Shown one piece after another: positions 1 through 8,395 of a DNA stretch of 64,000 nucleotides. Under the pieces are notes generated by a model. It saw nothing but the letters and a program-made list of their open reading frames with translations, was not told the DNA's origin and made no database searches. The number at the start of each line of letters is the position of its first letter. The stretch's first letter is position 1. Source of the stretch: an uncultured Faecalibacterium sp. (GTDB lineage Bacteria; Bacillota; Clostridia; Oscillospirales; Ruminococcaceae). The translations under genes and the position numbers were made by a program. The stretch covers positions 1 through 64,000 of the forward strand of contig UQDV01000009.1 of NCBI GenBank assembly GCA_900539945.1. The letters run 5' to 3'.

Positions 1-1
1 C

Positions 2-427
2 CGCCGGGCGGCAGCAGCTGCAGGCCGCCCCGTTGCCTGCACCCTGCACCGTGCCTTTGACGTCTGCCGGGACCCCTTTGCCGCGCTGGCCGCCGCAAAG
101 GAACTGGGCCTTGCCACCATCCTTACCAGCGGGCAGGCCGCCAGTGCGCCGCAGGGAGCTGAGCTGCTGCGCCAGCTGGTGGAAGCCGCCGGGAGCGATG
201 TGGAAATTCTGGTGGGTGCCGGCGTCTCCGCGGGCAATCTCCCGGCGCTGGCCGCCCAGACCGGTGCCCGGGCGTTCCACCTCTCCGGCAAGCAGGTGCT
301 GGACAGCCGCATGACCTTCCGCCGGGAAGGCGTGCCTATGGGCCTGCCGGGCTTTTCGGAGTTTGAACTGTGGCAGACCAGCGAAACCAATATCCGCGCC
401 GCACGCACAGCGCTGGATGCCCTGTAA
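2..427 (+). CDS. cutC: Copper homeostasis protein CutC, C-terminal part
   Basis: The gene is cut by the window start, so only about 141 C-terminal residues are visible, read in frame from base 2. The segment carries CutC hallmarks: a TLHRAFDVCRDP strand, the ILTSGQ motif, a glycine-rich GAGVSAGN turn and an AFHLSG segment near the end of the TIM barrel. CutC proteins are cytoplasmic and have been linked to copper tolerance, although their biochemical role is unsettled. It converges on degV with a shared hairpin between them. The family call is firm; the start and upstream context cannot be seen. Confidence 0.88.
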   Translation, partial: RRAAAAAGRPVACTLHRAFDVCRDPFAALAAAKELGLATILTSGQAASAPQGAELLRQLVEAAGSDVEILVGAGVSAGNLPALAAQTGARAFHLSGKQVLDSRMTFRREGVPMGLPGFSEFELWQTSETNIRAARTALDAL

Positions 428-444
428 AAATCGCCCTCACGCAA

Positions 445-474
445 AAACGGCCTCTCCTTTCGGAGAGGCCGTTT
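445..474. terminator. Bidirectional terminator between cutC and degV
   Basis: A perfect 13-bp stem (445-457 with 462-474) closes a TTTC loop. The arms start with AAA and end with TTT, so it can terminate both convergent genes. Confidence 0.85.
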
Positions 475-478
475 CTCG

Positions 479-1327
479 TTACAATGCCGGTGCTTCGTTG
501 TCCTCATAACCGACCATCAGGCCGCCCAATTCGGCATAGTAGCTGCACAGGCCGCCGCAGGGGCTCACATCCACCTGCGCCCCCGGGAACACCGCGTGCA
601 GCATCTTTTTCAGCCGGTCGGCGGCGTCAGGGTTGCCGCAGTGGGCAATGTGTACCCGGCCGGAGACAAAACCGCGGCCCTTCATTTCCAGCACGATGCG
701 TTCCAGTGCGCCGTGTTCGCCGCGGGTCTTGCACAGCACCTCCAGCTCCCCCGCCTCACTGGCCTGCCCGATGACCCGGATGCCCAGCATCCGCGCCACA
801 GCAGCTACCGCCGGTTTTACGCGGCCGTTGCGGGCGAGGTTGGCCAGCGATTCCAGCGAGAACAACAGGTGCGTGTGCCGGTGATAGGCCAGAATCTTCT
901 CGGCGGCATCATCAAAGGCACAGCCCGCCTGCACCAGCGCCGCCAGACGCTCGGCCAACAGGCGGCATTCCGGCCCGGCCGACAGGCTGTCCAGCACGAA
1001 CACGCGGGCACCTTCGTGCTCCTGCTGGTATTCCTCGGCGGCCAGCTGGGCCGCGTTATAGCTGCCGGACAGCGTGCCCGTGATGGTGACCACGAACACT
1101 TCCTCCGCGCCCTCGTAGGCCGCCAGCCAGTCGGCCACATTGGGGCAGGATGTGCCGGTCTTGCCCTTATAGCTGCGCAGGGTCTGGGCCATACCGACCG
1201 CATCCAGTTCTGCCGTGTCCAGATATTCCCCATCGTCGGTCACGATTTTCAACGGTACACAGGCAAAGTCCACCCCGCTGAGGGTATACAGGTTGGAGGA
1301 AGAGTCCACAACGATCTTGGTTTTCAT
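479..1327 (-). CDS. DegV family fatty-acid-binding protein
   Basis: About 282 residues. The N-terminus KIVVDSSSNL and the central TGTLSGSYNAA segment are the DegV signatures that line the fatty-acid pocket. DegV/FakB proteins are cytoplasmic carriers that present a bound fatty acid to the FakA kinase for phospholipid synthesis; no FakA is visible here. I chose the ATG at 1327 because GGAG lies 9 bases upstream, whereas the ATG at 1336 abuts that site. A consensus promoter lies upstream (1396-1424). Which fatty acid it prefers cannot be read from the sequence. Confidence 0.9.
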   Translation of the reverse strand: MKTKIVVDSSSNLYTLSGVDFACVPLKIVTDDGEYLDTAELDAVGMAQTLRSYKGKTGTSCPNVADWLAAYEGAEEVFVVTITGTLSGSYNAAQLAAEEYQQEHEGARVFVLDSLSAGPECRLLAERLAALVQAGCAFDDAAEKILAYHRHTHLLFSLESLANLARNGRVKPAVAAVARMLGIRVIGQASEAGELEVLCKTRGEHGALERIVLEMKGRGFVSGRVHIAHCGNPDAADRLKKMLHAVFPGAQVDVSPCGGLCSYYAELGGLMVGYEDNEAPAL

Positions 1328-1395
1328 ACAGTACATCTCCAGTTTTATCGTTCAGCGGCGGACAGCCCGCCGGGCTTATTCGGTTTCTTGTGGAC

Positions 1396-1424
1396 ATCTT
1401 ATCAGTTTTTTTAAAACCTGTCAA
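1396..1424 (-). promoter_or_regulatory. degV promoter
   Basis: On the minus strand TTGACA and TAAGAT are separated by 17 bases, a housekeeping-sigma arrangement about 70 bases before the degV start. Confidence 0.75.
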
Positions 1425-1463
1425 GCCGTTTTCATCATTTGATAAAAAGTTTTCATATTCCCG

Positions 1464-1492
1464 TTGACCGCTTCCATTTTTTGCGTTATACT
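1464..1492 (+). promoter_or_regulatory. Promoter of the DUF1836 gene
   Basis: TTGACC and TATACT with a 17-base spacer, about 50 bases before the ATG at 1541. It diverges from the degV promoter, so the intergenic region holds two back-to-back promoters. Confidence 0.75.
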
Positions 1493-1540
1493 GAAAACCA
1501 AAAGCCCCCCTCACCCGCTGAACAGAAAGCATGATCCACT

Positions 1541-2089
1541 ATGAACAATGAAACCAAGCGCCGCGTTGCGGCCTGCGCCGCCGGGTTTGCCCTGCCCCGG
1601 TACCGCGACCTCCCTGCCGTAGGGCTGTATCTGGACCAGACCGTGCAATATGTCAACGCCTGCTTCCGCACCTTTTGCGGGGTAGAGCTCACCCCGTCCA
1701 TGGTGAGCAACTACGTCAAAAAAGGCATTCTGAGCCACCCGGTCAAAAAGAAATACACCCGTGACCAGATCGCTTCCCTGCTGTACATCGTAGTCTCCAA
1801 AACAGTCCTCTCGATGGAAAATATCGACACCCTGTTCAAAATGCAGAAGGCCTATTGTTCCGCCGGGGCCGCCTACGACACCTTCTGTGAGGAGCTGGAG
1901 CGCTGCCTGCCGTTCGTGTTCGGCTGTACCCGTGCCCTGCCTGACCCGGACCCGGATGCCGCCGACGAAAAGCTGCTACTGCGCAGCACCATTCTGGCCG
2001 CTGCCAACAAGATGTATCTGGACTGCTGCTTTGACGCTTTGCGGCAAGAGCAGGCCCTGTGGGAGGATATTTTGCCGGACCTGGCATAA
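1541..2089 (+). CDS. DUF1836 domain protein, putative DNA-binding regulator
   Basis: 182 residues. The segment LTPSMVSNYVKKGIL followed by KKKYTRDQIASLL is the DUF1836 core, which looks like a MerR-type winged helix-turn-helix recognition region, then a helical tail of about 90 residues. DUF1836 proteins are common in Firmicutes and their targets are unknown. It is a single-gene unit with its own promoter and terminator. DNA binding is inferred from the fold-like motif; no effector domain is recognisable. Confidence 0.8.
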   Translation: MNNETKRRVAACAAGFALPRYRDLPAVGLYLDQTVQYVNACFRTFCGVELTPSMVSNYVKKGILSHPVKKKYTRDQIASLLYIVVSKTVLSMENIDTLFKMQKAYCSAGAAYDTFCEELERCLPFVFGCTRALPDPDPDAADEKLLLRSTILAAANKMYLDCCFDALRQEQALWEDILPDLA

Positions 2090-2090
2090 C

Positions 2091-2128
2091 AAAAACGGGA
2101 GACAGCATCAACGCTGTCTCCCGTTTTT
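2091..2128. terminator. Bidirectional terminator
   Basis: A 16-bp stem (2091-2106 with 2113-2128) around a 6-base loop, starting with AAAAA and ending with TTTTT. It serves the DUF1836 gene and the convergent secreted-protein gene. Confidence 0.9.
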
Positions 2129-2129
2129 G

Positions 2130-3074
2130 TTATTTTGCGATTCGTCCTTCTGCCTTGCCGGACGAGATGTAATGCTCGTAGTATTTCACGTTATCGTCGC
2201 CAAATGCGGCCACGAGATCGGGGTTGTTTGCCTTGTATGTGTTCAAATTGAACTCGCTGCTTCCCTGCCGACCTTCTTTCATGCCGTTGGTCACAAAGTG
2301 TTCAAACAGTGCTTTCTGGTTTGCACCGAATGCATCTGCAAGATCCGGGTTAAGTTTCAGGTAATCCTGATAATTGTAGACGGCCTGATACTGGGCAAGT
2401 TGCTGGGCAAACGGCGGGTTCTGGAAACTCATCGTACGGTATTTAGAACCTACGTTTGAGAGCGTTTCTGTGCTTCCGTCCATGTAAATCAGTTCCACTT
2501 TGTCTACTGCGAGATAATCAATCGACCAGTCTCTCCACCATATATCTGGGAATTCAGAATCATCATAATTATACATCGCATTCTGAACTTCATCTTCACT
2601 TAAATATATGTAACTTTCAGGATTGCTTTCGTCCGGTTTCACAAAGAAATTCCCGTATACGTCTTGATATACCCACTGAGCATTATCGCCGATGGCAACT
2701 TTATATGGAGCCATTCGGTAATACTTAAACGGGCTATCCTCCGCTGCATTATCCTGCGCTTTCAGCTCATAATTATTATTTCGTTCCACATAAAACGGCT
2801 CCAATGGTCCTACCATCGTCAGGATTTTTGTCGGCGACATTGATGTTTTATCGTCCACACGATTGTATGCCGTCACATACCATCTCGCATACTTAATTGT
2901 TTTGTTACCATTCACACGGAAGCATATAACCGGGTTTGTCACCATAGCGCCATTCCATGCGGCATCTAAGCTCATCAATTCTATGCTTGGCTTCTTTGCT
3001 GCAAACGCTGTTCCGCAAAGACATGCACATAATATTGCCACTGTGCAAAAGAATGCTACAATTTTTCGTTTCAT
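2130..3074 (-). CDS. Secreted protein with two C-terminal NPDL-type repeats
   Basis: 314 residues from the ATG at 3074, which has a strong AAAGGAGG site; the ORF extends 8 codons upstream without one. A Sec signal peptide (MKRKIVAFF, hydrophobic core, AFAA) leads into an unrecognised middle domain rich in Tyr, Asp and Asn. The last 80 residues hold two tandem repeats of the type DYLKLNPDLADAFG...HFVTNGMKEGR and TYKANNPDLVAAFG...HYISSGKAEGR. Similar repeats occur in surface proteins of gut Clostridia, function unknown. Composition is visibly more AT-rich than flanking genes, and synonymous codons often end in A or T, which suggests recent acquisition. Role in adhesion or glycan contact is speculation. 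Confidence 0.75.
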   Translation of the reverse strand: MKRKIVAFFCTVAILCACLCGTAFAAKKPSIELMSLDAAWNGAMVTNPVICFRVNGNKTIKYARWYVTAYNRVDDKTSMSPTKILTMVGPLEPFYVERNNNYELKAQDNAAEDSPFKYYRMAPYKVAIGDNAQWVYQDVYGNFFVKPDESNPESYIYLSEDEVQNAMYNYDDSEFPDIWWRDWSIDYLAVDKVELIYMDGSTETLSNVGSKYRTMSFQNPPFAQQLAQYQAVYNYQDYLKLNPDLADAFGANQKALFEHFVTNGMKEGRQGSSEFNLNTYKANNPDLVAAFGDDNVKYYEHYISSGKAEGRIAK

Positions 3075-3162
3075 AACAATTCCTCCTTTACTCAACACAA
3101 GACAACCCTTCTAATTGCAGTATAGCGTTTCTTTTTCTATGTTTCAAGTAAAAATTCAGCAA

Positions 3163-3209
3163 AAAAGCCTGTGCACCGCACCGAAAATCAGATTGATGCA
3201 CAGGCTTTT
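3163..3209 (-). terminator. prfB terminator
   Basis: Arms 3163-3175 and 3197-3209 pair (AAGCCTGTGCA with its complement). Read on the minus strand the hairpin is followed by a run of T, just after the prfB stop. Confidence 0.85.
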
Positions 3210-3232
3210 CATACAGTTTAAACTGTCAGGGA

Positions 3233-4354
3233 TCAGGTGTCCTGCAGCTCGCCGCGGCTGGCGGCCTTGAGGTAGGCAAAGATGAAGCCATCCAGGTCGC
3301 CGTCCATCACGGCGTCCACATTGCCGGTCTCGTAGTTGGTGCGGTGATCCTTGACCATGGTGTAGGGCATGAACACATAGCTGCGGATCTGGTGGCCCCA
3401 GGCGATCTCGTTCTGCACGCCCTTGATGTCGTCGATCTTGTCCATGTGCTGCTGCTTGGCGATCTGGTACAGCTTAGCCTTCAGCATTTCCATGGCGTAG
3501 TCACGGTTCTGGAACTGGCTGCGCTGGGTCTGGCAGTTGACCACGATGCCGGTGGGCTTGTGGATCAGACGCACTGCGGAAGAAGTCTTGTTGATGTGCT
3601 GGCCGCCGGCACCGGAAGAACGGTACACCTGCATTTCGATGTCCTCGGGGCGGATGTCCACCTGGATGGTGTTGTCCAGCTCGGGCATCACTTCCAGCGA
3701 AGCAAAGCTGGTCTGGCGGCGGGCATTGGCGTCAAAGGGCGACACGCGCACCAGGCGGTGCACGCCGTTCTCGCTCTTGAGCAGGCCGTAGGCGTTGGCG
3801 CCCTTGACCATCATGGAAGCGCTCTTCAGGCCGGCTTCGTCGCCGTCCTGATAGTCCAGCACCTCTACGGTCATGCCGTGGGCCACGGCCCACTTGTTGT
3901 ACATGCGGTACAGCATCTCGGCCCAGTCCTGTGCTTCGGTGCCGCCGGTACCGGCGTGGAAGGTGAGGATGGCATTGCTGTGGTCGTACTCGCCGTTCAG
4001 CATGGTCATGAGCTGCAGCTCATCCACAGCCTTGCCTACGGCGTTCACAGCCTCTTCGGCTTCGGGGATCATGGCGGGGTCGTACTCCTCGTCCAGCATC
4101 TCGATCATGGTCTCGGCGTCATCGTACAGGCCCTGCAGCTTTTCAAAGCGGCTCAGCTTGCCCTTCAGGTCGCCCACCTCGTCAAACACCTTTTTGCTCA
4201 GGTCGGCGTCATCATAAAAGCCGGGGCGGGACATGGTGTGCTCCAGCTCCTGCACACGCTTGCGGGAAGCCTCGATGGCCAGAGCCTCTTCCAGGTCCTT
4301 GACCGCCTTGGCATAATCGGCAAGCTGCACTTTCAGTTCGTCAATGGTGATCAT
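3233..4354 (-). CDS. prfB: Peptide chain release factor 2
   Basis: 373 residues. RF2 recognises UGA and UAA stop codons on the ribosome and releases the peptide. The decoding tripeptide appears in [11 protein letters not shown] and the catalytic GGQ loop in [14 protein letters not shown]. The start at 4354 (MITIDELK) has GAGG at 9 bases; the frame is open for 24 more codons upstream without a ribosome site. The programmed +1 frameshift found near codon 26 of many prfB genes is absent: the frame runs unbroken through [14 protein letters not shown]. Single gene with its own terminator. Confidence 0.96.
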   Translation of the reverse strand: MITIDELKVQLADYAKAVKDLEEALAIEASRKRVQELEHTMSRPGFYDDADLSKKVFDEVGDLKGKLSRFEKLQGLYDDAETMIEMLDEEYDPAMIPEAEEAVNAVGKAVDELQLMTMLNGEYDHSNAILTFHAGTGGTEAQDWAEMLYRMYNKWAVAHGMTVEVLDYQDGDEAGLKSASMMVKGANAYGLLKSENGVHRLVRVSPFDANARRQTSFASLEVMPELDNTIQVDIRPEDIEMQVYRSSGAGGQHINKTSSAVRLIHKPTGIVVNCQTQRSQFQNRDYAMEMLKAKLYQIAKQQHMDKIDDIKGVQNEIAWGHQIRSYVFMPYTMVKDHRTNYETGNVDAVMDGDLDGFIFAYLKAASRGELQDT

Positions 4355-4581
4355 TCTCTTGTTCCTCTCGTTCCGGGTTGGATCTACATTTAGGGAAGCG
4401 GTCTTTCGGGGTGACCCAAAAGACACAGTTTATACACAGATACTTCATTAGTATACCGAGAATCTGTGGTAAAGTAAAGAGGAAAAACGGTTGATCTGCT
4501 GGAATTTTGAAGAATTTCACCTTTTCTTTTGCTGGGTGGGAGAGTATAATACCAGTATGAACCTTATCACTGGAGGAAAAC

Positions 4582-5562
4582 ATGCCGAAATATTATGGCT
4601 GTCCCTGCGAGGGCTGCGGTGAGCCGCTGACCCTGAAAGATGACATCGTGGTCTGTCCGGACTGCGGTGCCCCCTATCACCGTACCTGCTACGAAAAGCT
4701 GGGCCGCTGCATCCACAGCCCCGCCCATGCGGCCGGGTACGAGTGGCATTTCCCGTATCAGGATGCCGAACTGCGCACCTGCCCCAGCTGCGGGGAGCGC
4801 ACGCTGCGCAGCGAAGAGATCTGCCGCTGCTGCGGCGCTGCCCTGCCCCCGGAGACGGAAGCGGATGAGCAGCTCAATGACCGCAAAGCCGCACAGGACG
4901 AGCAGCACGGCGGCTTTGACTACGAGCGCTTTTACCGCCAGTACGAGCAGCAGACCATGGACCCGCTGCACCGCAACCTGCAGGCCGCTTTCGGGAAGGA
5001 TGAGCTGATCGACGGCATCCCCAGCAGCGACTGGATGACCTACATCGGCACGGCCGCCCCGGCCTACCTGAACGATTACAGCCGGATGCAGCTGCAGCAC
5101 ACCAAAATTTCGCTGAGCTTTTCGGCGCTGCTGTTCGGGCCGTTCTACTTCTTTTACCGCAAGGCCTGGAAGCCCGCGTTTGCCTTTCTGGCCGCAGAAT
5201 TGCTGCTGTTCGTGCCCACGCTGCTGCAGATGATGCAGATCACCGGCAGCTCGCTGTCTTTGGGCCTGAGCGATTCCACCTATGTGGTGCTGGGCCGCGT
5301 GGTGTCGTTGGCCAGCTTTGCGCTCATGCTGGCGCGCGGCATGTTTGCCAAGTGGTTCTACCGCAAGAGCGCGGCGGAGCACATCCGGCGCATCCGCGCG
5401 GAGTTCCCGGACGATGCCCAGCGCAGCGTGGTGCTTTCGGCACAGGGCGGTGTGAGCTGGGGTGCTGTGCTGGGGTCGCTCCTGCTGCTGATGGTGTTCG
5501 GTGCCTGCTGCAGCATGCTGCTGGGCCCCAATCTGGATGTTCTGCTGAACGCTCTCTCCTGA
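4582..5562 (+). CDS. RING/zinc-ribbon membrane protein with DUF2628 domain
   Basis: 326 residues. The first 45 residues carry a prokaryotic RING-like zinc site (CEGCGEPL, CPDCGAPYHRTCYEKLGRC) and a second ribbon follows near residue 70 (CPSCG...CRCCG). From about residue 170 come hydrophobic segments typical of DUF2628 (SLSFSALLFGPFYFFYRKAW) and a last membrane helix near the C-terminus. The zinc domains probably face the cytoplasm. Such proteins are widespread in Clostridia and uncharacterised. GGAGG precedes the ATG and a TATAAT box lies at 4545. Followed by galU after 25 bases, so the two may be cotranscribed. Confidence 0.8.
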   Translation: MPKYYGCPCEGCGEPLTLKDDIVVCPDCGAPYHRTCYEKLGRCIHSPAHAAGYEWHFPYQDAELRTCPSCGERTLRSEEICRCCGAALPPETEADEQLNDRKAAQDEQHGGFDYERFYRQYEQQTMDPLHRNLQAAFGKDELIDGIPSSDWMTYIGTAAPAYLNDYSRMQLQHTKISLSFSALLFGPFYFFYRKAWKPAFAFLAAELLLFVPTLLQMMQITGSSLSLGLSDSTYVVLGRVVSLASFALMLARGMFAKWFYRKSAAEHIRRIRAEFPDDAQRSVVLSAQGGVSWGAVLGSLLLLMVFGACCSMLLGPNLDVLLNALS

Positions 5563-5587
5563 TGCGATTTATAAAGGAGTTTTTATC

Positions 5588-6463
5588 ATGAAAAAGGTAA
5601 CCAAAGCTGTGATCCCCGCTGCCGGTCTTGGCACCCGTGTGCTGCCGGCCACCAAAGCCATGCCCAAGGGCATGCTGCCCATCGTGGACAAGCCCGCCAT
5701 CCAGTATCTGGTGGAAGAGGCCGTGCGTTCCGGCATCACCGACATCCTGATCATTCTGGGCCGCAACCAGAGCGTGATTGAGGACCATTTTGACCGCAGC
5801 CCGGAGCTGGAAGAGAAGCTGGCCGCCCCCGGCAAGGAAAAGATGCTGGAGGAATGCCTTGGCATCTCCAATTTGGCCAACATCTATTTTGTACGCCAGA
5901 AGCAGACGCTGGGTCTGGGCCATGCCGTGAGCATGGCAAAGCCCTTTACCGGGGATGACCCCTTTGTGGTGATCTACGGCGATGATGTGATCTGGGGCGA
6001 GGACCCCGTGTGTGCTCAGCTGATCCGCGCCTACGAGGAGTTCGGCCGTCCGGCAGCCGGTGTTTCCGCTGTGCCCTGGGCCGATGTGAGCCGCTACTGC
6101 AGCTTAAAGACCACCCCCATCCACGACAACTATTTCTTTGTGGATGACATGATCGAGAAGCCCAAAAAGGGTCAGGAGTTCAGCAATTATTCCATCCTGG
6201 GCCGCGTGCTGCTCACCCCGGAGATCTACGACCTGCTGGCCCACACCAAACCCGGTGCCGGCGGTGAGATCCAGCTGACCGACGCCATGGCCGAGTACGC
6301 CCGCAATTACGGCGGCATGACGGCCGTGGAGTTTACCGGCAAGCACTACGACATGGGCAACAAGCTCAAAGTGGTAGAGGCTCAGGTGGAGCTGGCCCTG
6401 CAGCACCCGGAGATCGGTGAGGACTTCCGGGCCTACCTGAAGGAGTTCTGCAAGACGCTGTAA
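5588..6463 (+). CDS. galU: UTP-glucose-1-phosphate uridylyltransferase
   Basis: 291 residues, full length for the family. GalU makes UDP-glucose from UTP and glucose-1-phosphate in the cytoplasm, feeding the Leloir pathway and envelope glycans. The nucleotide-binding signature VIPAAGLGTRVLPATKAMPK starts at residue 8; PIVDKPAIQYLVEEA and the GDD metal-site region (VIYGDDV) follow. AAGGAG lies upstream of the ATG. Other genes here that meet glucose-1-phosphate or galactose are glgP (54364) and galK (17847). Confidence 0.96.
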   Translation: MKKVTKAVIPAAGLGTRVLPATKAMPKGMLPIVDKPAIQYLVEEAVRSGITDILIILGRNQSVIEDHFDRSPELEEKLAAPGKEKMLEECLGISNLANIYFVRQKQTLGLGHAVSMAKPFTGDDPFVVIYGDDVIWGEDPVCAQLIRAYEEFGRPAAGVSAVPWADVSRYCSLKTTPIHDNYFFVDDMIEKPKKGQEFSNYSILGRVLLTPEIYDLLAHTKPGAGGEIQLTDAMAEYARNYGGMTAVEFTGKHYDMGNKLKVVEAQVELALQHPEIGEDFRAYLKEFCKTL

Positions 6464-6478
6464 AATAAAATGATAATG

Positions 6479-6517
6479 AAAACACCCCGGAGGCTTTCGC
6501 TTTTCCGGGGTGTTTTT
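6479..6517 (+). terminator. galU terminator
   Basis: AAAACACCCCGGA (6479-6491) pairs with TTCCGGGGTGTTTT, followed by further T. It sits 16 bases after the galU stop. Confidence 0.88.
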
Positions 6518-6554
6518 CTATGCTGCCGCAGTGTCCTTCATGCGCCGCAGCGCA

Positions 6555-6600
6555 CATCATTTTTGCGAAGCAAAACATCATTTGCGCAGCAGCATCATTT
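6555..6600. repeat. Short CATCATT-spaced palindromic repeat
   Basis: Three CATCATT units (6555, 6576, 6593) are separated by small dyads: TTTTGCGAAGCAAAA and TGCGCAGCA. The element touches the stop codon of the minus-strand antiporter gene, and on that strand TTTTGCTTCGCAAAA could act as a weak terminator. Confidence 0.55.
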
Positions 6601-7792
6601 ATTTTGCCTGACTGGGATGCGGCACGGGCGGGTGCTTGGTGAACATCGCCTTGAGTGCCAGCGGGGTGGCCACGCTGGACACCACGATCAACAGGATCAC
6701 GGCGGTAAAGTAGACCGGGTCTACCACGCCGATGGCAAGACCCTTCTGCGCCACGATCAGTGCCACCTCGCCGCGAGTCATCATGCCGACACCAACCTTC
6801 AGGGAGTCGCCCCAGTTGAAGCGGCAGACCTTGGCAGCCAGACCGCAGCCGATGATCTTGGTGATCAGTGCCACAATCACAAAGCAGACGCAGAACAGCA
6901 GGATCTCCGGGGTCAGGCCGCTGATATCGGTCTTAAGGCCGATGGAGGCAAAGAAGATCGGTGCAAAGATGATATAGTTGCTGATATCCACCCGGCGTTC
7001 CACATAGGGTGCGTCATTCATGGTGCACAGCACGATGCCGGCAATGTAGGCACCGGTAATATCGGCAATGCCAAAGTAGGCCTCGGCCACATAGGCCATG
7101 CCAAAGCAGAAGGCCAGGCTCACGATGGTGATACGCTGGGTGTGAGGGTTGCGCCGATCCAGCCACTTCATGGCGTAATGGACCACCAGGCCCACACCCA
7201 CAGCGGTGGCAAAGAACAGCAGGGTGTTGAACAGCACCTTGCCCAGACCCGTACCGGTGCCGCTGCTGGCACCCAGCACACAGGTAAGCACCACGATACC
7301 CATCACATCGTCAATAACAGCTGCACTGACGATGGTGGTGCCCAGAAAGCTCTTCAGGTGGCCCAGCTCCTGCAGGGTGGCCACCGTGATGGACACGCTG
7401 GTAGCGGTCATAATGGTGCCAATGAACAGAGCCCTGTAAAACTCCGGGCTGCCCACTGCTGCAAAGCCGTAGAAAGCACCATATAATAAGGTGCCTCCCA
7501 CCAGGGGCACAGCCACACCCACGGCGGCGATCAGGGTGGCGATGGGGCCTGCCTTGATCAGTTCCTTCAGGTTGGTGCCCAGGCCCGTGGTGAACATCAG
7601 CAGCACCACGCCGATCTCGGCGAAGGTGGCAATGGAGTCACTGGTCTGCACCAGGTTGAGCACACAGGGGCCGATGACAAGACCTGCCAGGATCTCGCCC
7701 ACCACCTGCGGAGCCTTGCACTTGCGTGCTACCAGCCCAAAAAACTTTGCACTCAGGATGATGATTGCCAGATTGCGGAATATCGAGTACAT
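6599..7792 (-). CDS. CPA2-family cation:proton antiporter (NapA/KefB type)
   Basis: 397 residues with about 12 hydrophobic segments spanning the whole protein, so an integral membrane exchanger with no RCK or TrkA-N domain. The segment VSAAVIDDVMGIVV contains the Asp-Asp pair that marks electrogenic Na+/H+ antiporters of the NapA/NhaA fold; GVVLLMFTTGLGTN and MMTRGEVALIVAQKG are also typical. I chose the ATG at 7792 because AAGGAG lies 8 bases upstream. It probably exports sodium or balances pH; ion specificity is not readable. Single gene. Confidence 0.88.
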   Translation of the reverse strand: MYSIFRNLAIIILSAKFFGLVARKCKAPQVVGEILAGLVIGPCVLNLVQTSDSIATFAEIGVVLLMFTTGLGTNLKELIKAGPIATLIAAVGVAVPLVGGTLLYGAFYGFAAVGSPEFYRALFIGTIMTATSVSITVATLQELGHLKSFLGTTIVSAAVIDDVMGIVVLTCVLGASSGTGTGLGKVLFNTLLFFATAVGVGLVVHYAMKWLDRRNPHTQRITIVSLAFCFGMAYVAEAYFGIADITGAYIAGIVLCTMNDAPYVERRVDISNYIIFAPIFFASIGLKTDISGLTPEILLFCVCFVIVALITKIIGCGLAAKVCRFNWGDSLKVGVGMMTRGEVALIVAQKGLAIGVVDPVYFTAVILLIVVSSVATPLALKAMFTKHPPVPHPSQAK

Positions 7793-7942
7793 AGATACGC
7801 TCCTTTTCCGATTTTTTAAATTTCCCACTTTCCTGCCGCCGCAGCACTTTGTTCCACGGTATCATCAGAAAGCGACTATATTATAGTCCCCTATGGCAAA
7901 AAAAGCAAAGGATTTTTTTCAGCACTTTTTTCATCCAAGGGC

Positions 7943-7971
7943 TTGACAGACGCCGCCGGACTTGCTATAAT
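7943..7971 (+). promoter_or_regulatory. Promoter of the rpsF-ssb-rpsR operon
   Basis: A perfect TTGACA and a perfect TATAAT separated by 17 bases, about 110 bases before rpsF. Confidence 0.9.
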
Positions 7972-7997
7972 AAATTGCTGTCTGAACAGACACGCCG

Positions 7998-8052
7998 CAC
8001 ACAGCCGCAACGCCGCAGCTGTGTGTACCCTTGGTCTTGTGATTGCAAGACC
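7998..8052 (+). promoter_or_regulatory. Structured rpsF leader, candidate S6:S18 autoregulation site
   Basis: Two hairpins lie between promoter and rpsF. CACACAGC (7998-8005) pairs with GCTGTGTG (8018-8025) around a 12-base loop with CCG; then GGTCTTG (8033) pairs with CAAGACC (8046). A leader hairpin presenting CCG is the known binding element by which the S6:S18 complex represses its own operon. The match is by eye only; the position in front of rpsF with rpsR downstream supports it. Confidence 0.45.
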
Positions 8053-8080
8053 CTTAAGTCCAAAAGGAGGTGCTACAAAA

Positions 8081-8365
8081 ATGGCAAAGTACGAAACCAT
8101 GCTGATTACCAGCGCCGCTCTCGACGAGGAGGCTACCGCCGCTCTGGTTGGTAAGTTCAAGACCCTGATCGAGGCTAACGGTACGATCGATTCCATCGAC
8201 GAGTGGGGCAAGCGCCGTCTGGCCTACCCCATCAACGACGAGGAGGAAGGCGTCTACACCGTGATCAACTTCACCAGCGAGCCCAGCTTCCCCGCTGAGC
8301 TGGACCGTGTGTACAAGATCACCGAAGGCGTTATGCGCAGCCTGATCATTGCTCACGAGGAGTAA
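8081..8365 (+). CDS. rpsF: 30S ribosomal protein S6
   Basis: 94 residues. S6 binds S18 and the central domain of 16S rRNA. MAKYETMLIT and the WGKRRLAYPIND segment are diagnostic. I chose 8081 over a longer open frame because AAGGAGG lies 11 bases before this ATG. First gene of the rpsF-ssb-rpsR operon, a standard bacterial order. Confidence 0.97.
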   Translation: MAKYETMLITSAALDEEATAALVGKFKTLIEANGTIDSIDEWGKRRLAYPINDEEEGVYTVINFTSEPSFPAELDRVYKITEGVMRSLIIAHEE

Positions 8366-8395
8366 TCCTTTCGTGATGAAAAAGGAGTCCGTACT

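Noticed and set aside
3344..4393. A 349-residue frame antisense to prfB
   Set aside because: The translation is a repetitive His/Val/Leu/Gly-rich shadow of a highly conserved gene.
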